Assembly (NCBI RefSeq): GCF_001730315.1
Contig: NZ_MIKC01000042.1
Span: 1 to 64,000 of the forward strand
Direction of reading: 5' to 3'
DNA length: 64,000 nucleotides
Source: Enterococcus ureilyticus
GTDB lineage: Bacteria > Bacillota > Bacilli > Lactobacillales > Enterococcaceae
Shown: positions 17,435 through 26,162 of the stretch, piece after piece
Position numbering within the stretch: position 1 is the first letter of the stretch
Layout of the letters: every line of letters begins with the position of its first letter
Translations under genes and position numbers: made by a program
Notes under the pieces: model-generated
Told to the model about the DNA's origin: nothing
Seen by the model: the letters and a program-made list of their open reading frames with translations, nothing else
The model's database searches: none

Positions 17435-18418
17435 ATGGTCATCAAACTAACGGATGTAGCCAAAAAGGCTGGCGTCTCGCCCACTACTGTTTCTCGTGTG
17501 ATTAATAATTACGGCTCCTTAAGTCAAAAAACCATTGATAAAGTAAATTTGGCGATGAAAGAGCTGAATTATCAACCGAATTCTTTAGCTCGTTCCTTAC
17601 AAGGAAAAAATACACAATTGATCGGACTGATTTTTCCAACCGTTGCCAATCCTTTTTTTGGGGAGCTTGTTGAAAGGATCGAAGGGAAACTATTTGATTT
17701 AGGCTACCGTGTTATTTTGTGTGATAGTGCCAATAATAAAGAAAAAGAGCGTCATTATATTAATATGCTTGCGGCCAATAAAGTAGATGGAATCATAGCC
17801 GGTGCTCATAACCTAGGAATCACAGAATATGAAGATATCGAGCTGCCGATTGTTTCTTTTGACCGTTATTTAGCTGACAATATTCCAATTATTGGCAGTG
17901 ATAATTTTCAAGGGGGCTATTTAGCTACTGAAACATTATTTGTCAAAGGTGCACGAAAAATTGCGATTCTCACAGGATCACAAGAATCAAACTCGCCTAC
18001 AAATTTTCGTTTAAACGGGTATTTAAGTTTTCTAGAGAAGCACGAATTAACACCAAAAATGTTTCAGATTCAAACAACGGCTAGATCAACAACCTTGAAA
18101 AATTTAGAGATCAAACATATTTTAGAAACAGAAGAAATTGACAGCTTGTTTTGTACGGATGATTTAACGGCTATCCTTGTCTATAATCAATGCCAGCAAT
18201 TGAAGATAAAAGTTCCTGAACAAATCAAGATCATTGGGTATGATGGAACAAAATTCGTTCAAAATTATTTTCCACAACTTTCGACGATTGCTCAACCAAT
18301 GGCTGACTATGCAGAAATTTTAGTGGACTTATTGCTACAAAGAATCCAAAATCCAGAAAAAAAACTTGAAAAAAATTACCTATTACCGGTAAAACTAATT
18401 CAAGGTCAAACAACATAA
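17435..18418 (+). CDS. scrR: LacI-family sucrose operon repressor
   Basis: 327 aa. The N-terminal LacI helix-turn-helix reads IKLTDVAKKAGVSPTTVSRVIN (about 3-24), followed by the hinge helix YQPNSLARSLQ and a periplasmic-binding-protein-like sensor domain (about 60-325). Likely binds the two palindromes in the scrA-scrB intergenic region and releases them in the presence of a sucrose-derived sugar such as fructose or sucrose-6-phosphate; the inducer is inferred from the family. It lies between scrB and scrK and is probably autoregulated. Confidence 0.9.
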   Translation: MVIKLTDVAKKAGVSPTTVSRVINNYGSLSQKTIDKVNLAMKELNYQPNSLARSLQGKNTQLIGLIFPTVANPFFGELVERIEGKLFDLGYRVILCDSANNKEKERHYINMLAANKVDGIIAGAHNLGITEYEDIELPIVSFDRYLADNIPIIGSDNFQGGYLATETLFVKGARKIAILTGSQESNSPTNFRLNGYLSFLEKHELTPKMFQIQTTARSTTLKNLEIKHILETEEIDSLFCTDDLTAILVYNQCQQLKIKVPEQIKIIGYDGTKFVQNYFPQLSTIAQPMADYAEILVDLLLQRIQNPEKKLEKNYLLPVKLIQGQTT

Positions 18419-18439
18419 TCTTTAAAAGGAGTGAACAAT

Positions 18440-19312
18440 ATGTTATACGGTGCGATCGAAGCTGGAGGCACGAAATTTGTTTGTGCAGTAGGAAATGAAA
18501 ACTTAGAAATAATTGAGCGTGTATCGTTTCCTACAGAAACACCTGAAAAAACCATGCGCTCTGTGATTGATTTTTTCAAAAAATTTGAAACACTTTCAAC
18601 TATTGGAGTCGGATCATTTGGCCCAATCGATGTTAAACGGGAGTCCGAAACCTATGGCTATATCACCTCTACACCTAAACTTGCCTGGGAAAATTTTGAT
18701 TTTGTTGGACATTTAAAAGAACAGTTGAATAATATTTCTGTTGCTTGGACAACGGATGTAAATGCTGCTTGCTATGGCGAATATATTGCGGGATGCGGTA
18801 AAGGATTATCAAGTGTAGTCTATTATACTATCGGAACTGGCGTTGGTGGCGGTGCTTTAGTAGACGGTCAATTTGTTGAAGGATTTAGTCATCCGGAAAT
18901 GGGACACGCCATGGTTCGACGTCATCCTGATGATACATTTATCGGTAATTGTCCGTATCATACAGACTGCTTGGAAGGATTAGCTGCAGGTCCCGCTATC
19001 GAAAAACGAACTGGAACCAAAGGACAAGATCTACCGCCAGAAGACCCATCATGGGATATTGAGGCATACTATATTGCGCAATGCGCTTACAATACCACTT
19101 TGCTCTTTTCGCCTCAGGTCATTATCTTTGGTGGCGGTGTGATGAAGCAAGAACAATTAAGAAAAAAAGTCCAAGAACAATTCGCCAAGTTGATCAATGA
19201 TTATGTGAAATACCCTGATTTGTCGACCTATATTGTTACTCCTCAATTAGAGGACAACGCAGGTGTAATCGGGTGTCTCGCTTTAGCGAAGGATTTGTAT
19301 TTGCAAGCGTAG
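18440..19312 (+). CDS. scrK: Fructokinase, ROK family
   Basis: 290-aa ATP-dependent kinase that phosphorylates the fructose released by ScrB to fructose-6-phosphate. It has the ROK ATP site YGAIEAGGTKF near the N-terminus, the sugar-binding TDVNAA..GE segment, GTGVGGG, and the zinc-binding GH..VRRHPDD..GNCPYHTDCLEG motif typical of fructokinases of this group. ATG 18440 is chosen because AAAGGAG ends 8 nt upstream; a GTG at 18431 would overlap that site. Last gene of the sucrose operon, followed by a terminator at 19372. Confidence 0.92.
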   Translation: MLYGAIEAGGTKFVCAVGNENLEIIERVSFPTETPEKTMRSVIDFFKKFETLSTIGVGSFGPIDVKRESETYGYITSTPKLAWENFDFVGHLKEQLNNISVAWTTDVNAACYGEYIAGCGKGLSSVVYYTIGTGVGGGALVDGQFVEGFSHPEMGHAMVRRHPDDTFIGNCPYHTDCLEGLAAGPAIEKRTGTKGQDLPPEDPSWDIEAYYIAQCAYNTTLLFSPQVIIFGGGVMKQEQLRKKVQEQFAKLINDYVKYPDLSTYIVTPQLEDNAGVIGCLALAKDLYLQA

Positions 19313-19371
19313 CTAAGGATAGTGAATAATAACCGATGTTGTAAAAAAGAAACCACTATAAATTCTCTTTC

Positions 19372-19408
19372 AAAGACCAGACATTCTAATCGGTGACTGG
19401 TCTTTTTT
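19372..19408 (+). terminator. Terminator of the scrB-scrR-scrK operon
   Basis: AAAGACCAG...CTGGTCTTTTTT hairpin with T-run. One of several similar 'GACCA...TGGTC' terminators in the window. Confidence 0.82.
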
Positions 19409-19589
19409 ACGTAAGATTGATTGGAGAGTGCAAGATGAACTGTAAAGGAAGCTTATTTAAAGCGAGCTACTTATACAAGGCATTTTGCTTTTTTTTATTT
19501 ACTATTTAGTGCTGAACATAATTGAAACATGTACTTTTTCTAAATCTAATTTATGATGTGATTACGGATAGTCGGAGGTGATTGCACAT

Positions 19590-19753
19590 ATGGGAAAAAT
19601 AAATACAAATTAGGCAGGCAACATAATCATACCAACGAATCGATCGCTTATATTTTCTATAGAACAGCAGCGTTTAGAACGAAACAGTACAAGAAATTGC
19701 AACAAGTTCTTGAAAGGATTTGTGATGTAAAAAAGGAAGCGGTACCGATATAA
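19590..19753 (+). pseudogene. Small ORF (54 codons) apparently interrupted by a 1-nt frameshift in a short A run
   Basis: GGAGG is followed 9 nt later by an ATG (19590) that stops after seven codons. If one A were added to the A5 run at 19595-19599, the frame would continue as MGKNKYKLGRQHNHTNES...IFYRTAAF..YKKLQQVLERICDVKKEAVPI and stop at 19753. The protein would be small and basic, and I do not recognise it. The site could be a phase-variable tract, a decayed gene, a base-calling error, or chance. The rest of 19409-19826 holds only a cre-like site at 19770. Confidence 0.3.
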
Positions 19754-19769
19754 TCGAAAGTGTAAAGAA

Positions 19770-19783
19770 TGATAGCGCTTGCA
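19770..19783. promoter_or_regulatory. Putative cre (CcpA) site
   Basis: TGATAGCGCTTGCA matches the catabolite-responsive element consensus at 12 of 14 positions. It lies 44 nt upstream of the PRD regulator start, suggesting carbon catabolite control of the PTS operon. Confidence 0.55.
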
Positions 19784-19826
19784 TTTGAGTTTCAGAAATG
19801 ACATAGCACAAGAATGGAGGGGGAAT

Positions 19827-21767
19827 ATGAAATTGACGCAAAGACAGTCACTTTTAGCCTCAATACTTATAAAACAGAATGGCTTTCAAACAGTTAAGCA
19901 CTATGCAAAAAAGTTAAACATTTCTGAAAGAACAGTTCATTCTGATTTAAAGAGTGTAGAGAAATACCTTTTACAAGAAGGTTATCAGGTGGAGAGAAAA
20001 CCTGGTATAGGGATTCGGGTAAAAAGAAGCATTGGAAGTCCACCGAAAACGAATGAACTACCAGAACAAAATATATACTCTACGAATGGTAGACGGGAAA
20101 AAATTATTCAATTACTTTTATTTGAAAATCGAACAGTGACCTTTGAATTATTATCGGAGATGTTTTTGATCAGCAGGACATCTATCAATAATGACCTTAA
20201 GTTTATAAAAAAAATATTAACGTTAGGAAACACAGTAAAAATTATTAGCGATTCTCAAGGAACTAGGATATCAGGGCAAGAAAAGGAGTTACAAAAGGCA
20301 TATCTAGCGTTTAATCAGTACCTAACTGAGGAAAAAAACAACATATTTGAACCAGATGACGAAAAAAAAGAAGCATTGCTTAGTCAGTATTACGGGGAAG
20401 ATATTGTTCGGGTGTGTACAAGAGTTCTTTACGGATATATCAAAAAAGATGTAACCGTAATAGCAGAACATTATGTATCAAACGTATTGAATATGATGAT
20501 TATTTTGGTCTACCGGGTCAGGAATAACCATCATGTTGAAGGACTGGGTGAGGTAGAGAATAAAAAGGAGCGTGTCTTTTTTGAAAAAAGTGCGCAAGAG
20601 ATGCTGAATACAATATCCTTGCGCTTAAACCTTCAATTTACTCGCAATGATATTGAATACTTATCAACGTATCTAATTTCAAATCGTTTTGAACCTTTGC
20701 CGACGAAAAAAAAATATCATAAGGTTGTTTCCAATATTATTGAAAAAGTGAGCAATTCGCTCAAAATGGATTTCACAGAAGATCAAAAATTAAAGGACCA
20801 ATTAATGCTACACATCCCGCCGATGATTTATCGATTACGAGAAGGGGTTCAAACCACTAATCCTTTTATTGATCAAATAAAGAATGAGTTTACTATCGTA
20901 TTTAACTTAATCTGGGTTATTTTAAGTGAATATGAAGAGGCGCTTGAAGTGATTTTTAATGAAGATGAAATAGGATTTTTAACGATTTATTTTCAATCAG
21001 CAATGGAGCGGGCGAAATTAAGTAAAAAAATTTTAATCGTCTGCCCAACTGGTATTGCAACCTCAGAGCTACTCTTGAATCGAATCAAAAATGTTCTGCC
21101 GTCTTTTGATATGTTAGAAGTAGCGTCAATTAAAGAGGTTGCTGCAATCGATTTAGAGCAAATCGATTTCGTCATCTCTACAGTCCAGCTAAATCTAGTG
21201 AATAAAAAGGTAATTGTTGTTTCACCGCTGTTAAGTGATCAAGATATAAAAAATATTTCTGCCGCTTATAATGAACAATTTATGTTCTCAAAGGAATTTG
21301 CTGACGAGACACAGAATAAATTAAGTAATCTTAGTCCGTATGTATCAGAAGAATTTATCTTTTGGAATGAGAATTTCAAGTCAAAAAGTGAATTACTCAA
21401 TGAGATTGGGAACCGACTTCAAAAAGCCAAGGTCGTAACAGACAAATTCATTGAGAGTATGATGAGCCGGGAACGACTGGGGGGAACAGACCTAGTGACT
21501 GGAGCAGCTATTCCTCATGGAAATCCCAAATATGTTAAGAGAACGGTTGTTGCTATTGTAAAAAATAACAAGTACATCAAATGGAATGAATCTTCTGTAA
21601 AAACCGTGATGATTGTGTGTATTGCTGAAAAGGACACCCAAAAAATTAAAGGAATATTATCTGATATCTACCAAATAGTAGAAAGTAAAGAAAGACTGAA
21701 TCAGTTTACAGAATCCCCAACAAAAGAAGCGTTAAGACGAAAGATAGGATGTGAGACTCTTGAATAA
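19827..21767 (+). CDS. PRD-containing PTS-controlled transcriptional activator (MtlR/LicR type)
   Basis: 646-aa regulator with the full modular layout: DeoR-like helix-turn-helix (about 1-60), a second helix-turn-helix (about 85-135), PRD1 with His215, PRD2 with His329, a IIB-like domain with Cys406 in ILIVCPTGIATS, and a IIA-like domain with His564 in AAIPHGNP. PTS-dependent phosphorylation of these sites normally couples activation to the availability of the transported sugar. ATG 19827 has GGAGGGGG upstream. It overlaps the IIA gene and presumably activates the operon it heads. Confidence 0.9.
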   Translation: MKLTQRQSLLASILIKQNGFQTVKHYAKKLNISERTVHSDLKSVEKYLLQEGYQVERKPGIGIRVKRSIGSPPKTNELPEQNIYSTNGRREKIIQLLLFENRTVTFELLSEMFLISRTSINNDLKFIKKILTLGNTVKIISDSQGTRISGQEKELQKAYLAFNQYLTEEKNNIFEPDDEKKEALLSQYYGEDIVRVCTRVLYGYIKKDVTVIAEHYVSNVLNMMIILVYRVRNNHHVEGLGEVENKKERVFFEKSAQEMLNTISLRLNLQFTRNDIEYLSTYLISNRFEPLPTKKKYHKVVSNIIEKVSNSLKMDFTEDQKLKDQLMLHIPPMIYRLREGVQTTNPFIDQIKNEFTIVFNLIWVILSEYEEALEVIFNEDEIGFLTIYFQSAMERAKLSKKILIVCPTGIATSELLLNRIKNVLPSFDMLEVASIKEVAAIDLEQIDFVISTVQLNLVNKKVIVVSPLLSDQDIKNISAAYNEQFMFSKEFADETQNKLSNLSPYVSEEFIFWNENFKSKSELLNEIGNRLQKAKVVTDKFIESMMSRERLGGTDLVTGAAIPHGNPKYVKRTVVAIVKNNKYIKWNESSVKTVMIVCIAEKDTQKIKGILSDIYQIVESKERLNQFTESPTKEALRRKIGCETLE

Positions 21768-22230
21768 TCGTGCAAGTGATGTAATTAAGAAAGACATGAT
21801 TTTATTACAGACAAAGTTTCAAATGAAGGATGAAGTATTACACGCATTAGTTCAAAAAGCTGGTGAAGCGGGATTGATTTCAGATGAAACTCTTTTTCTG
21901 AATGCAGTATTGAATCGTGAGGCAGAAGTACCTACTGCAATTGGGTATCAAATTGCTATTCCTCATGGGAAAAGTGAGGTAGTGAAAACACCTTTTATTG
22001 GTTTCTTACAAACAGAAGAGGAATTTATTTGGACAAAAGGGCATGAGGAGCAGGTAAAACTTGTCTTTTTAATCGGTATACCAGCTGAAAATGAGAATAA
22101 TATTCATTTGAAATTTATCTCACAACTTAGTAAAAAGCTATTAGATGAAGAGTTCAGAAATCAATTAATCGAAGAAAAAAATCAAGAGAAGGTCTTTAAG
22201 CTACTACGTTCGATCAATGTAGTAAGCTGA
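21760..22230 (+). CDS. PTS enzyme IIA, fructose/mannitol family
   Basis: 156-aa cytoplasmic phosphocarrier. The phosphorylated histidine is His69 in AIPHGKSE, in the PTS_EIIA_2 fold. The TTG start at 21760 is preferred, with AGGA 9 nt upstream, over a GTG at 21751 that touches the same site; it overlaps the regulator gene by 8 nt, indicating coupling. Phosphate passes from HPr to this IIA and then to the IIB encoded next. The genes for IIA, IIB and IIC are separate, unlike many one-piece FruA proteins. Confidence 0.9.
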   Translation: MNNRASDVIKKDMILLQTKFQMKDEVLHALVQKAGEAGLISDETLFLNAVLNREAEVPTAIGYQIAIPHGKSEVVKTPFIGFLQTEEEFIWTKGHEEQVKLVFLIGIPAENENNIHLKFISQLSKKLLDEEFRNQLIEEKNQEKVFKLLRSINVVS

Positions 22231-22251
22231 AAATGAATAGGAGGAAGCAAA

Positions 22252-22581
22252 ATGAAAATCGTAGCAGTAACGGCATGTCCAACAGGAGTAGCCCACACAT
22301 ATATGGCCCAAGAAGCAATTGAAAAAGAGTGTAAAAAAAGAGGATACGATGTACAAGTGGAGACACAAGGTAGTATGGGGATTGAAAATGAATTAGAACA
22401 AGAAACAGTAGACAAGGCAGATGTTGTGATTTTAGCAGTTGCAATAGGAATTGAGGGCGAAGAACGCTTCGATGAAAAAACAGATGAAGGAAAGGTACTG
22501 CAAATCGATCCGTCAGATGCAATCAAGCATCCTGTTGAGGTGTTAGACAACGCTGAAAAAATAGTTGAAACAACTGAATAA
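22252..22581 (+). CDS. PTS enzyme IIB, fructose family
   Basis: 109 aa. It begins MKIVAVTACPTGVAHTYMAQEAIEK, the fructose-type IIB loop with phospho-accepting Cys9. It receives phosphate from IIA and passes it to the sugar carried by IIC. GGAGG precedes the ATG, and it lies 21 nt after IIA in the same operon. Full length for a single IIB domain. Confidence 0.92.
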   Translation: MKIVAVTACPTGVAHTYMAQEAIEKECKKRGYDVQVETQGSMGIENELEQETVDKADVVILAVAIGIEGEERFDEKTDEGKVLQIDPSDAIKHPVEVLDNAEKIVETTE

Positions 22582-22607
22582 ATCAAAAATAGAGGAGAGG
22601 ACTCAAA

Positions 22608-23672
22608 ATGAAAAAGGAGAACAAGTTTTTTAAAGATTTGCAAAAAGCCTTTAATACGGGAGTATCGTTTATGTTGCCTGCAGTTGTCGTTGGAGGGATT
22701 TTCTTAGCAGTCGCTTTGGCTACAGGAAAAGCGACAGACTCAGGAATGGAGATCACTAATCCCTTCATGCAAAATCTAAATGATTTGGGTGCTGCGGGTT
22801 TCGCTATGATGATTCCACTACTTTCGGGCTATATTGCCAATTCGCTGGCTGGCAAACCAGCCTTAGCACCTGCAATGATTTTAGGATTTGTTGCTAATAA
22901 TCCTATCGGAGAAGGTCAAGTAAAGACCGGTTTCTTGGGTGCTATGATCATGGGGGTAGCAGTTGGTTATTTTGTCCGCTGGTGTAAAACATGGAAAGTT
23001 CCGACAACAATTCGAACAATTATGCCGATTTTAATTGTGCCAGTTTTAACGACATTTGTCTTAGGAATGATTTATATCTACATCATTGCAGTACCAATTG
23101 GTGCAGGAATGGATTGGTTAGTCAAAGTCTTAGGAGAAATGCAAGGGGGCAGTGCCATTGTTCTAGGGTTGATCATCGGTGCCATGACAGCAATAGATAT
23201 GGGCGGCCCAATCAACAAAACAGCGACAGCTTTTACTTTAGCCTTAATGTCAGAAGGGATTTATGGACCAAATGGCGCACATAGAATTGCGGTAGCGATT
23301 CCTCCGCTAGCAATGGCGATTTCTACCTTTATTGACCGTAAAAAATATACTGCAGAAGATAAAGACCTTGGGATTTCTGCGTTTTTTATGGGACTGATTG
23401 GGATTACAGAAGGGGCGATTCCTTTTGCCGTAAAGGATATAAAACGAGTATTACCAGCGATTATTATTGGTAGCGCCGTTGGTGGTGCATTGGGTATGGC
23501 AAATGGTGTCGAGGCGCTGGTGCCTCATGGCGGATTGATTATTTTACCAGTTGTTAACGGAAAACTTTGGTACGTTTTATCAATGCTGATCGGTACCTTG
23601 ATATCTGTGGCAATTCTACATTTTACAAAACCGAATTTGGATGAAGAAGACAAGATAAAAACAGAAAAATAG
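22608..23672 (+). CDS. PTS enzyme IIC, fructose family
   Basis: 354-aa permease with about nine or ten membrane spans, beginning KAFNTGVSFMLPAVVVGGIFLAVALATG and with the conserved GAMTAIDMGGPINKTA and GITEGAIPFA segments of fructose-type IIC. It forms the membrane channel for a ketose or polyol. The paired GatZ-like gene suggests the sugar is not simply fructose. GAGAGGA precedes the ATG. Confidence 0.92.
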   Translation: MKKENKFFKDLQKAFNTGVSFMLPAVVVGGIFLAVALATGKATDSGMEITNPFMQNLNDLGAAGFAMMIPLLSGYIANSLAGKPALAPAMILGFVANNPIGEGQVKTGFLGAMIMGVAVGYFVRWCKTWKVPTTIRTIMPILIVPVLTTFVLGMIYIYIIAVPIGAGMDWLVKVLGEMQGGSAIVLGLIIGAMTAIDMGGPINKTATAFTLALMSEGIYGPNGAHRIAVAIPPLAMAISTFIDRKKYTAEDKDLGISAFFMGLIGITEGAIPFAVKDIKRVLPAIIIGSAVGGALGMANGVEALVPHGGLIILPVVNGKLWYVLSMLIGTLISVAILHFTKPNLDEEDKIKTEK

Positions 23673-23710
23673 TTCGAACTAGAAAAAACGAATAGGAGAT
23701 AGTGAGCATA

Positions 23711-24979
23711 ATGGAAAAATTACCAATCAAAAAAGTAGTAGAAGGTTTACTAGAGTTACAAAAAACAGGTGAAAGTGCAACGCTGTTAGGAATTGGACCG
23801 ATGTCAAAAAATTGTGTTCAGGCAACGCTAGAACTATCCAAAGAAGATGACTATCCAGTGATGTTTATCGCGAGTCGAAATCAAGTAGATGCAGATGAAC
23901 TTGGCGGGGGCTATGTAAATGGCTGGAATCAGTTTACCTTTGCAAAAGCAGTGAAAGAAGTAGCAGAAGAAATTGATTATGACAACTTATATTATATGTG
24001 CCGAGATCATGGTGGTCCTTGGCAGCGTGATCAGGAAAGAAATGACCATTTACCTACAGAAAAGGCGATGGAGCTAGGAAGAAAATCTTATGTTGCTGAT
24101 ATTGAAGCAGGATTTGATCTATTGATGATTGATCCTACCAAAGACCCTTTTGAAGTTGGCAAAGTGATTCCTTTAGAAACCGTCTTAAATCGAACGGTTG
24201 AATTAATTGAATTTTGTGAAAATGAACGAAAAGCACGAAACTTACCAGCAATTGGTTATGAAGTTGGAACAGAGGAGACCAATGGAGGGTTAACCTCTAC
24301 AGAAACATACGAAACCTTCATTCTACAATTAAAAGAAGAACTAGAAAAACGTGGATTACCAATGCCAACCTTTATAGTTGGACAAACTGGAACACTAACA
24401 CGTAAAACAGAGCAGGTTGGTACATTCAATTTCAAAAATGCTTATGATTTAGCACAAATGGCAAAAGGGTATGGCGTTGGTTTGAAGGAGCACAATGGGG
24501 ACTATTTAGATGATGTAACCTTGCTAGAGCATATTCCTTCAGAAATTACAGCAACGAATGTTGCACCACAATATGGAACAGAAGAAACCCGTGCTTATTT
24601 GAATCTTGCTGCAGTAGAAGCGAAATTAGTAGAGAATGGTCTTATAACAAAACCGTCGAAAACAAGAGAGGTTTTACTTGTACATGCCATTAAAAGTGAA
24701 CGCTGGAGAAAATGGATGGTTGGTGCACAAAAAGAATTGACAGTCGATGAAATCATTCAAGATGCGGCATTATCGGAGGAAATTCTTGATATCGCTGGAC
24801 ATTATACCTTCAATGATGAGGAAGTAAAAAATGAAATAGCGACACTTTACGCAAATCTTGAAAAACATAATATTCATGGACAACGGTATGTTATCGACCA
24901 TATTAAGCGCCCAATCAGAGACTATGCAGAATGCTACAATCTAAAAGGTGTAACAAGTCGGATCAAGCAATTAGGGTAA
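23711..24979 (+). CDS. GatZ/KbaZ-like protein (tagatose-bisphosphate aldolase non-catalytic subunit family)
   Basis: 422-aa TIM-barrel protein of the Tagatose_6_P_K family (PF08013). Recognisable segments are FIASRNQVDADELGGGYVNGW, CRDHGGPWQRD, IGYEVGTEETNGG and GVGLKEHNGDYL. In enterobacteria GatZ/KbaZ partners the aldolase GatY/KbaY, but no GatY-like gene is here. Other members of the family have been proposed to act as sugar-phosphate epimerases. As last gene of a fructose-type PTS operon it may convert the imported sugar phosphate. ATG 23711 is preferred (AGGAG 12 nt upstream) over GTG 23702. It is followed by a long hairpin. Confidence 0.85.
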   Translation: MEKLPIKKVVEGLLELQKTGESATLLGIGPMSKNCVQATLELSKEDDYPVMFIASRNQVDADELGGGYVNGWNQFTFAKAVKEVAEEIDYDNLYYMCRDHGGPWQRDQERNDHLPTEKAMELGRKSYVADIEAGFDLLMIDPTKDPFEVGKVIPLETVLNRTVELIEFCENERKARNLPAIGYEVGTEETNGGLTSTETYETFILQLKEELEKRGLPMPTFIVGQTGTLTRKTEQVGTFNFKNAYDLAQMAKGYGVGLKEHNGDYLDDVTLLEHIPSEITATNVAPQYGTEETRAYLNLAAVEAKLVENGLITKPSKTREVLLVHAIKSERWRKWMVGAQKELTVDEIIQDAALSEEILDIAGHYTFNDEEVKNEIATLYANLEKHNIHGQRYVIDHIKRPIRDYAECYNLKGVTSRIKQLG

Positions 24980-24992
24980 AAAAACAATCAGT

Positions 24993-25041
24993 AAAGAGAG
25001 GGGAAAGTAAAACGGTTCTTGTTTTACTTTCCCCTCTCTTT
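24993..25041. terminator. Long perfect hairpin ending the PTS-GatZ operon
   Basis: A 21-bp perfect stem with an AAAGAGAGGGGAAAG 5' arm and a 7-nt loop, placed 13 nt after the stop codon. The T-run is only CTTT inside the stem, so efficiency is uncertain, but the position fits a terminator. Confidence 0.7.
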
Positions 25042-25204
25042 CGCAATTTTAGAGATCTTCTCATAGTCTACCTAATGCTGAAAGTTCGTTGTATACTATA
25101 GATAAACAAAATTTACATGTTGGTTTGAAGCTGTATTCAATCCAGTTAAAGTCAAACCATTTTTCGTATGAGAGATGGAACGTAAAAACGTTAGGAGGAA
25201 AACT

Positions 25205-25915
25205 TTGTATAATTTTATTTTCGATGTTGATGATACATTATACGATCAGCTAGAGCCTTTCAAGAGGGCATATTATGAAAACTTTTCGACAAATAACGAA
25301 ATTTCTATAGAAGGATTATATCGCTATAGTCGTAAATTTAGTGATGAAGTTTTTGAACAGTCGCAACAAGGAACTATTTCTATGGATGAAATGCATATCT
25401 ACCGTCTCACTAAGGCTTTTAATGTGTTTGATATTACAATCAAACCACAGCAAGCTTTAGCTTTTCAAAAGGACTATGCAAGATTTCAAAAGGAAATCAC
25501 TTTACTTCCAGATATGGAGAAAACATTGCAGTACTGTAAAACAAATAACGTAACCACGGGCATTATTACAAATGGACCTTCCAAGCATCAACGAAACAAG
25601 ATAAAAAATTTAAACATCACTCATTGGATAAAACCAGAGCATCTATTTATTTCGGGTGAATTGAAGATGGCAAAGCCGGACAAACAAATTTTTCATTATG
25701 TAGAAAATCAGATGAAGTTGGAACGACAACAGACATTTTACATTGGCGATTCTTATAAAAATGATATGCTTGGAGCAAAAAGTGCCGGCTGGAAAACGAT
25801 TTGGTACAATCAACGTGATCACTTTATAACAGATGAAGCTAGTGAGCCTGATTTCATAGTGAAAAAAACTGGCCAAATCTATGATTTAATAGAAAACTTG
25901 TGTAATCGTTTTTAA
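25205..25915 (+). CDS. HAD-superfamily phosphatase (YjjG-like nucleotidase type)
   Basis: 236-aa cytoplasmic HAD hydrolase. Motif I is FDVDDTLYD with predicted nucleophile Asp7 and acid Asp9; motif II TNGPSKHQ; motif III the Lys in MAKPDKQIF; motif IV GDSYKNDMLGAKSAGW. The layout resembles pyrimidine 5'-nucleotidases such as YjjG, which remove phosphate from nucleotides, but the substrate cannot be fixed from sequence. The TTG at 25205 is chosen because AGGAGG ends 6 nt upstream; an upstream ATG at 25175 would place that site within the gene. Single gene. Confidence 0.87.
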   Translation: MYNFIFDVDDTLYDQLEPFKRAYYENFSTNNEISIEGLYRYSRKFSDEVFEQSQQGTISMDEMHIYRLTKAFNVFDITIKPQQALAFQKDYARFQKEITLLPDMEKTLQYCKTNNVTTGIITNGPSKHQRNKIKNLNITHWIKPEHLFISGELKMAKPDKQIFHYVENQMKLERQQTFYIGDSYKNDMLGAKSAGWKTIWYNQRDHFITDEASEPDFIVKKTGQIYDLIENLCNRF

Positions 25916-26162
25916 CAAATGGAATCAAGTGACAAGCCAGTAAAGCTGAAGCAAAAGAAGGGCTTGTAGGTAGTTTGCGCTTGCAGAGATAAGGTCAAAG
26001 AGGGTTTATCTGTTTTAAGTAGCATTAGCTCTTGTTATCACATTCGTTATTTCTATTTGAATGCCATACAAAGGAGCCACAGAAAAGCCCCCTTGTAATC
26101 TCATTAAACTATTTGCTAGAATAAAAGAGTTCTATCTAGTTGATTATTATTGGGGGATTGAA

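Noticed and set aside
22182-22643. Minus-strand frames of over 100 codons across the PTS IIB gene
   Set aside because: They are Ser/Leu/Phe-rich antisense shadows of the clear IIB and IIC genes.
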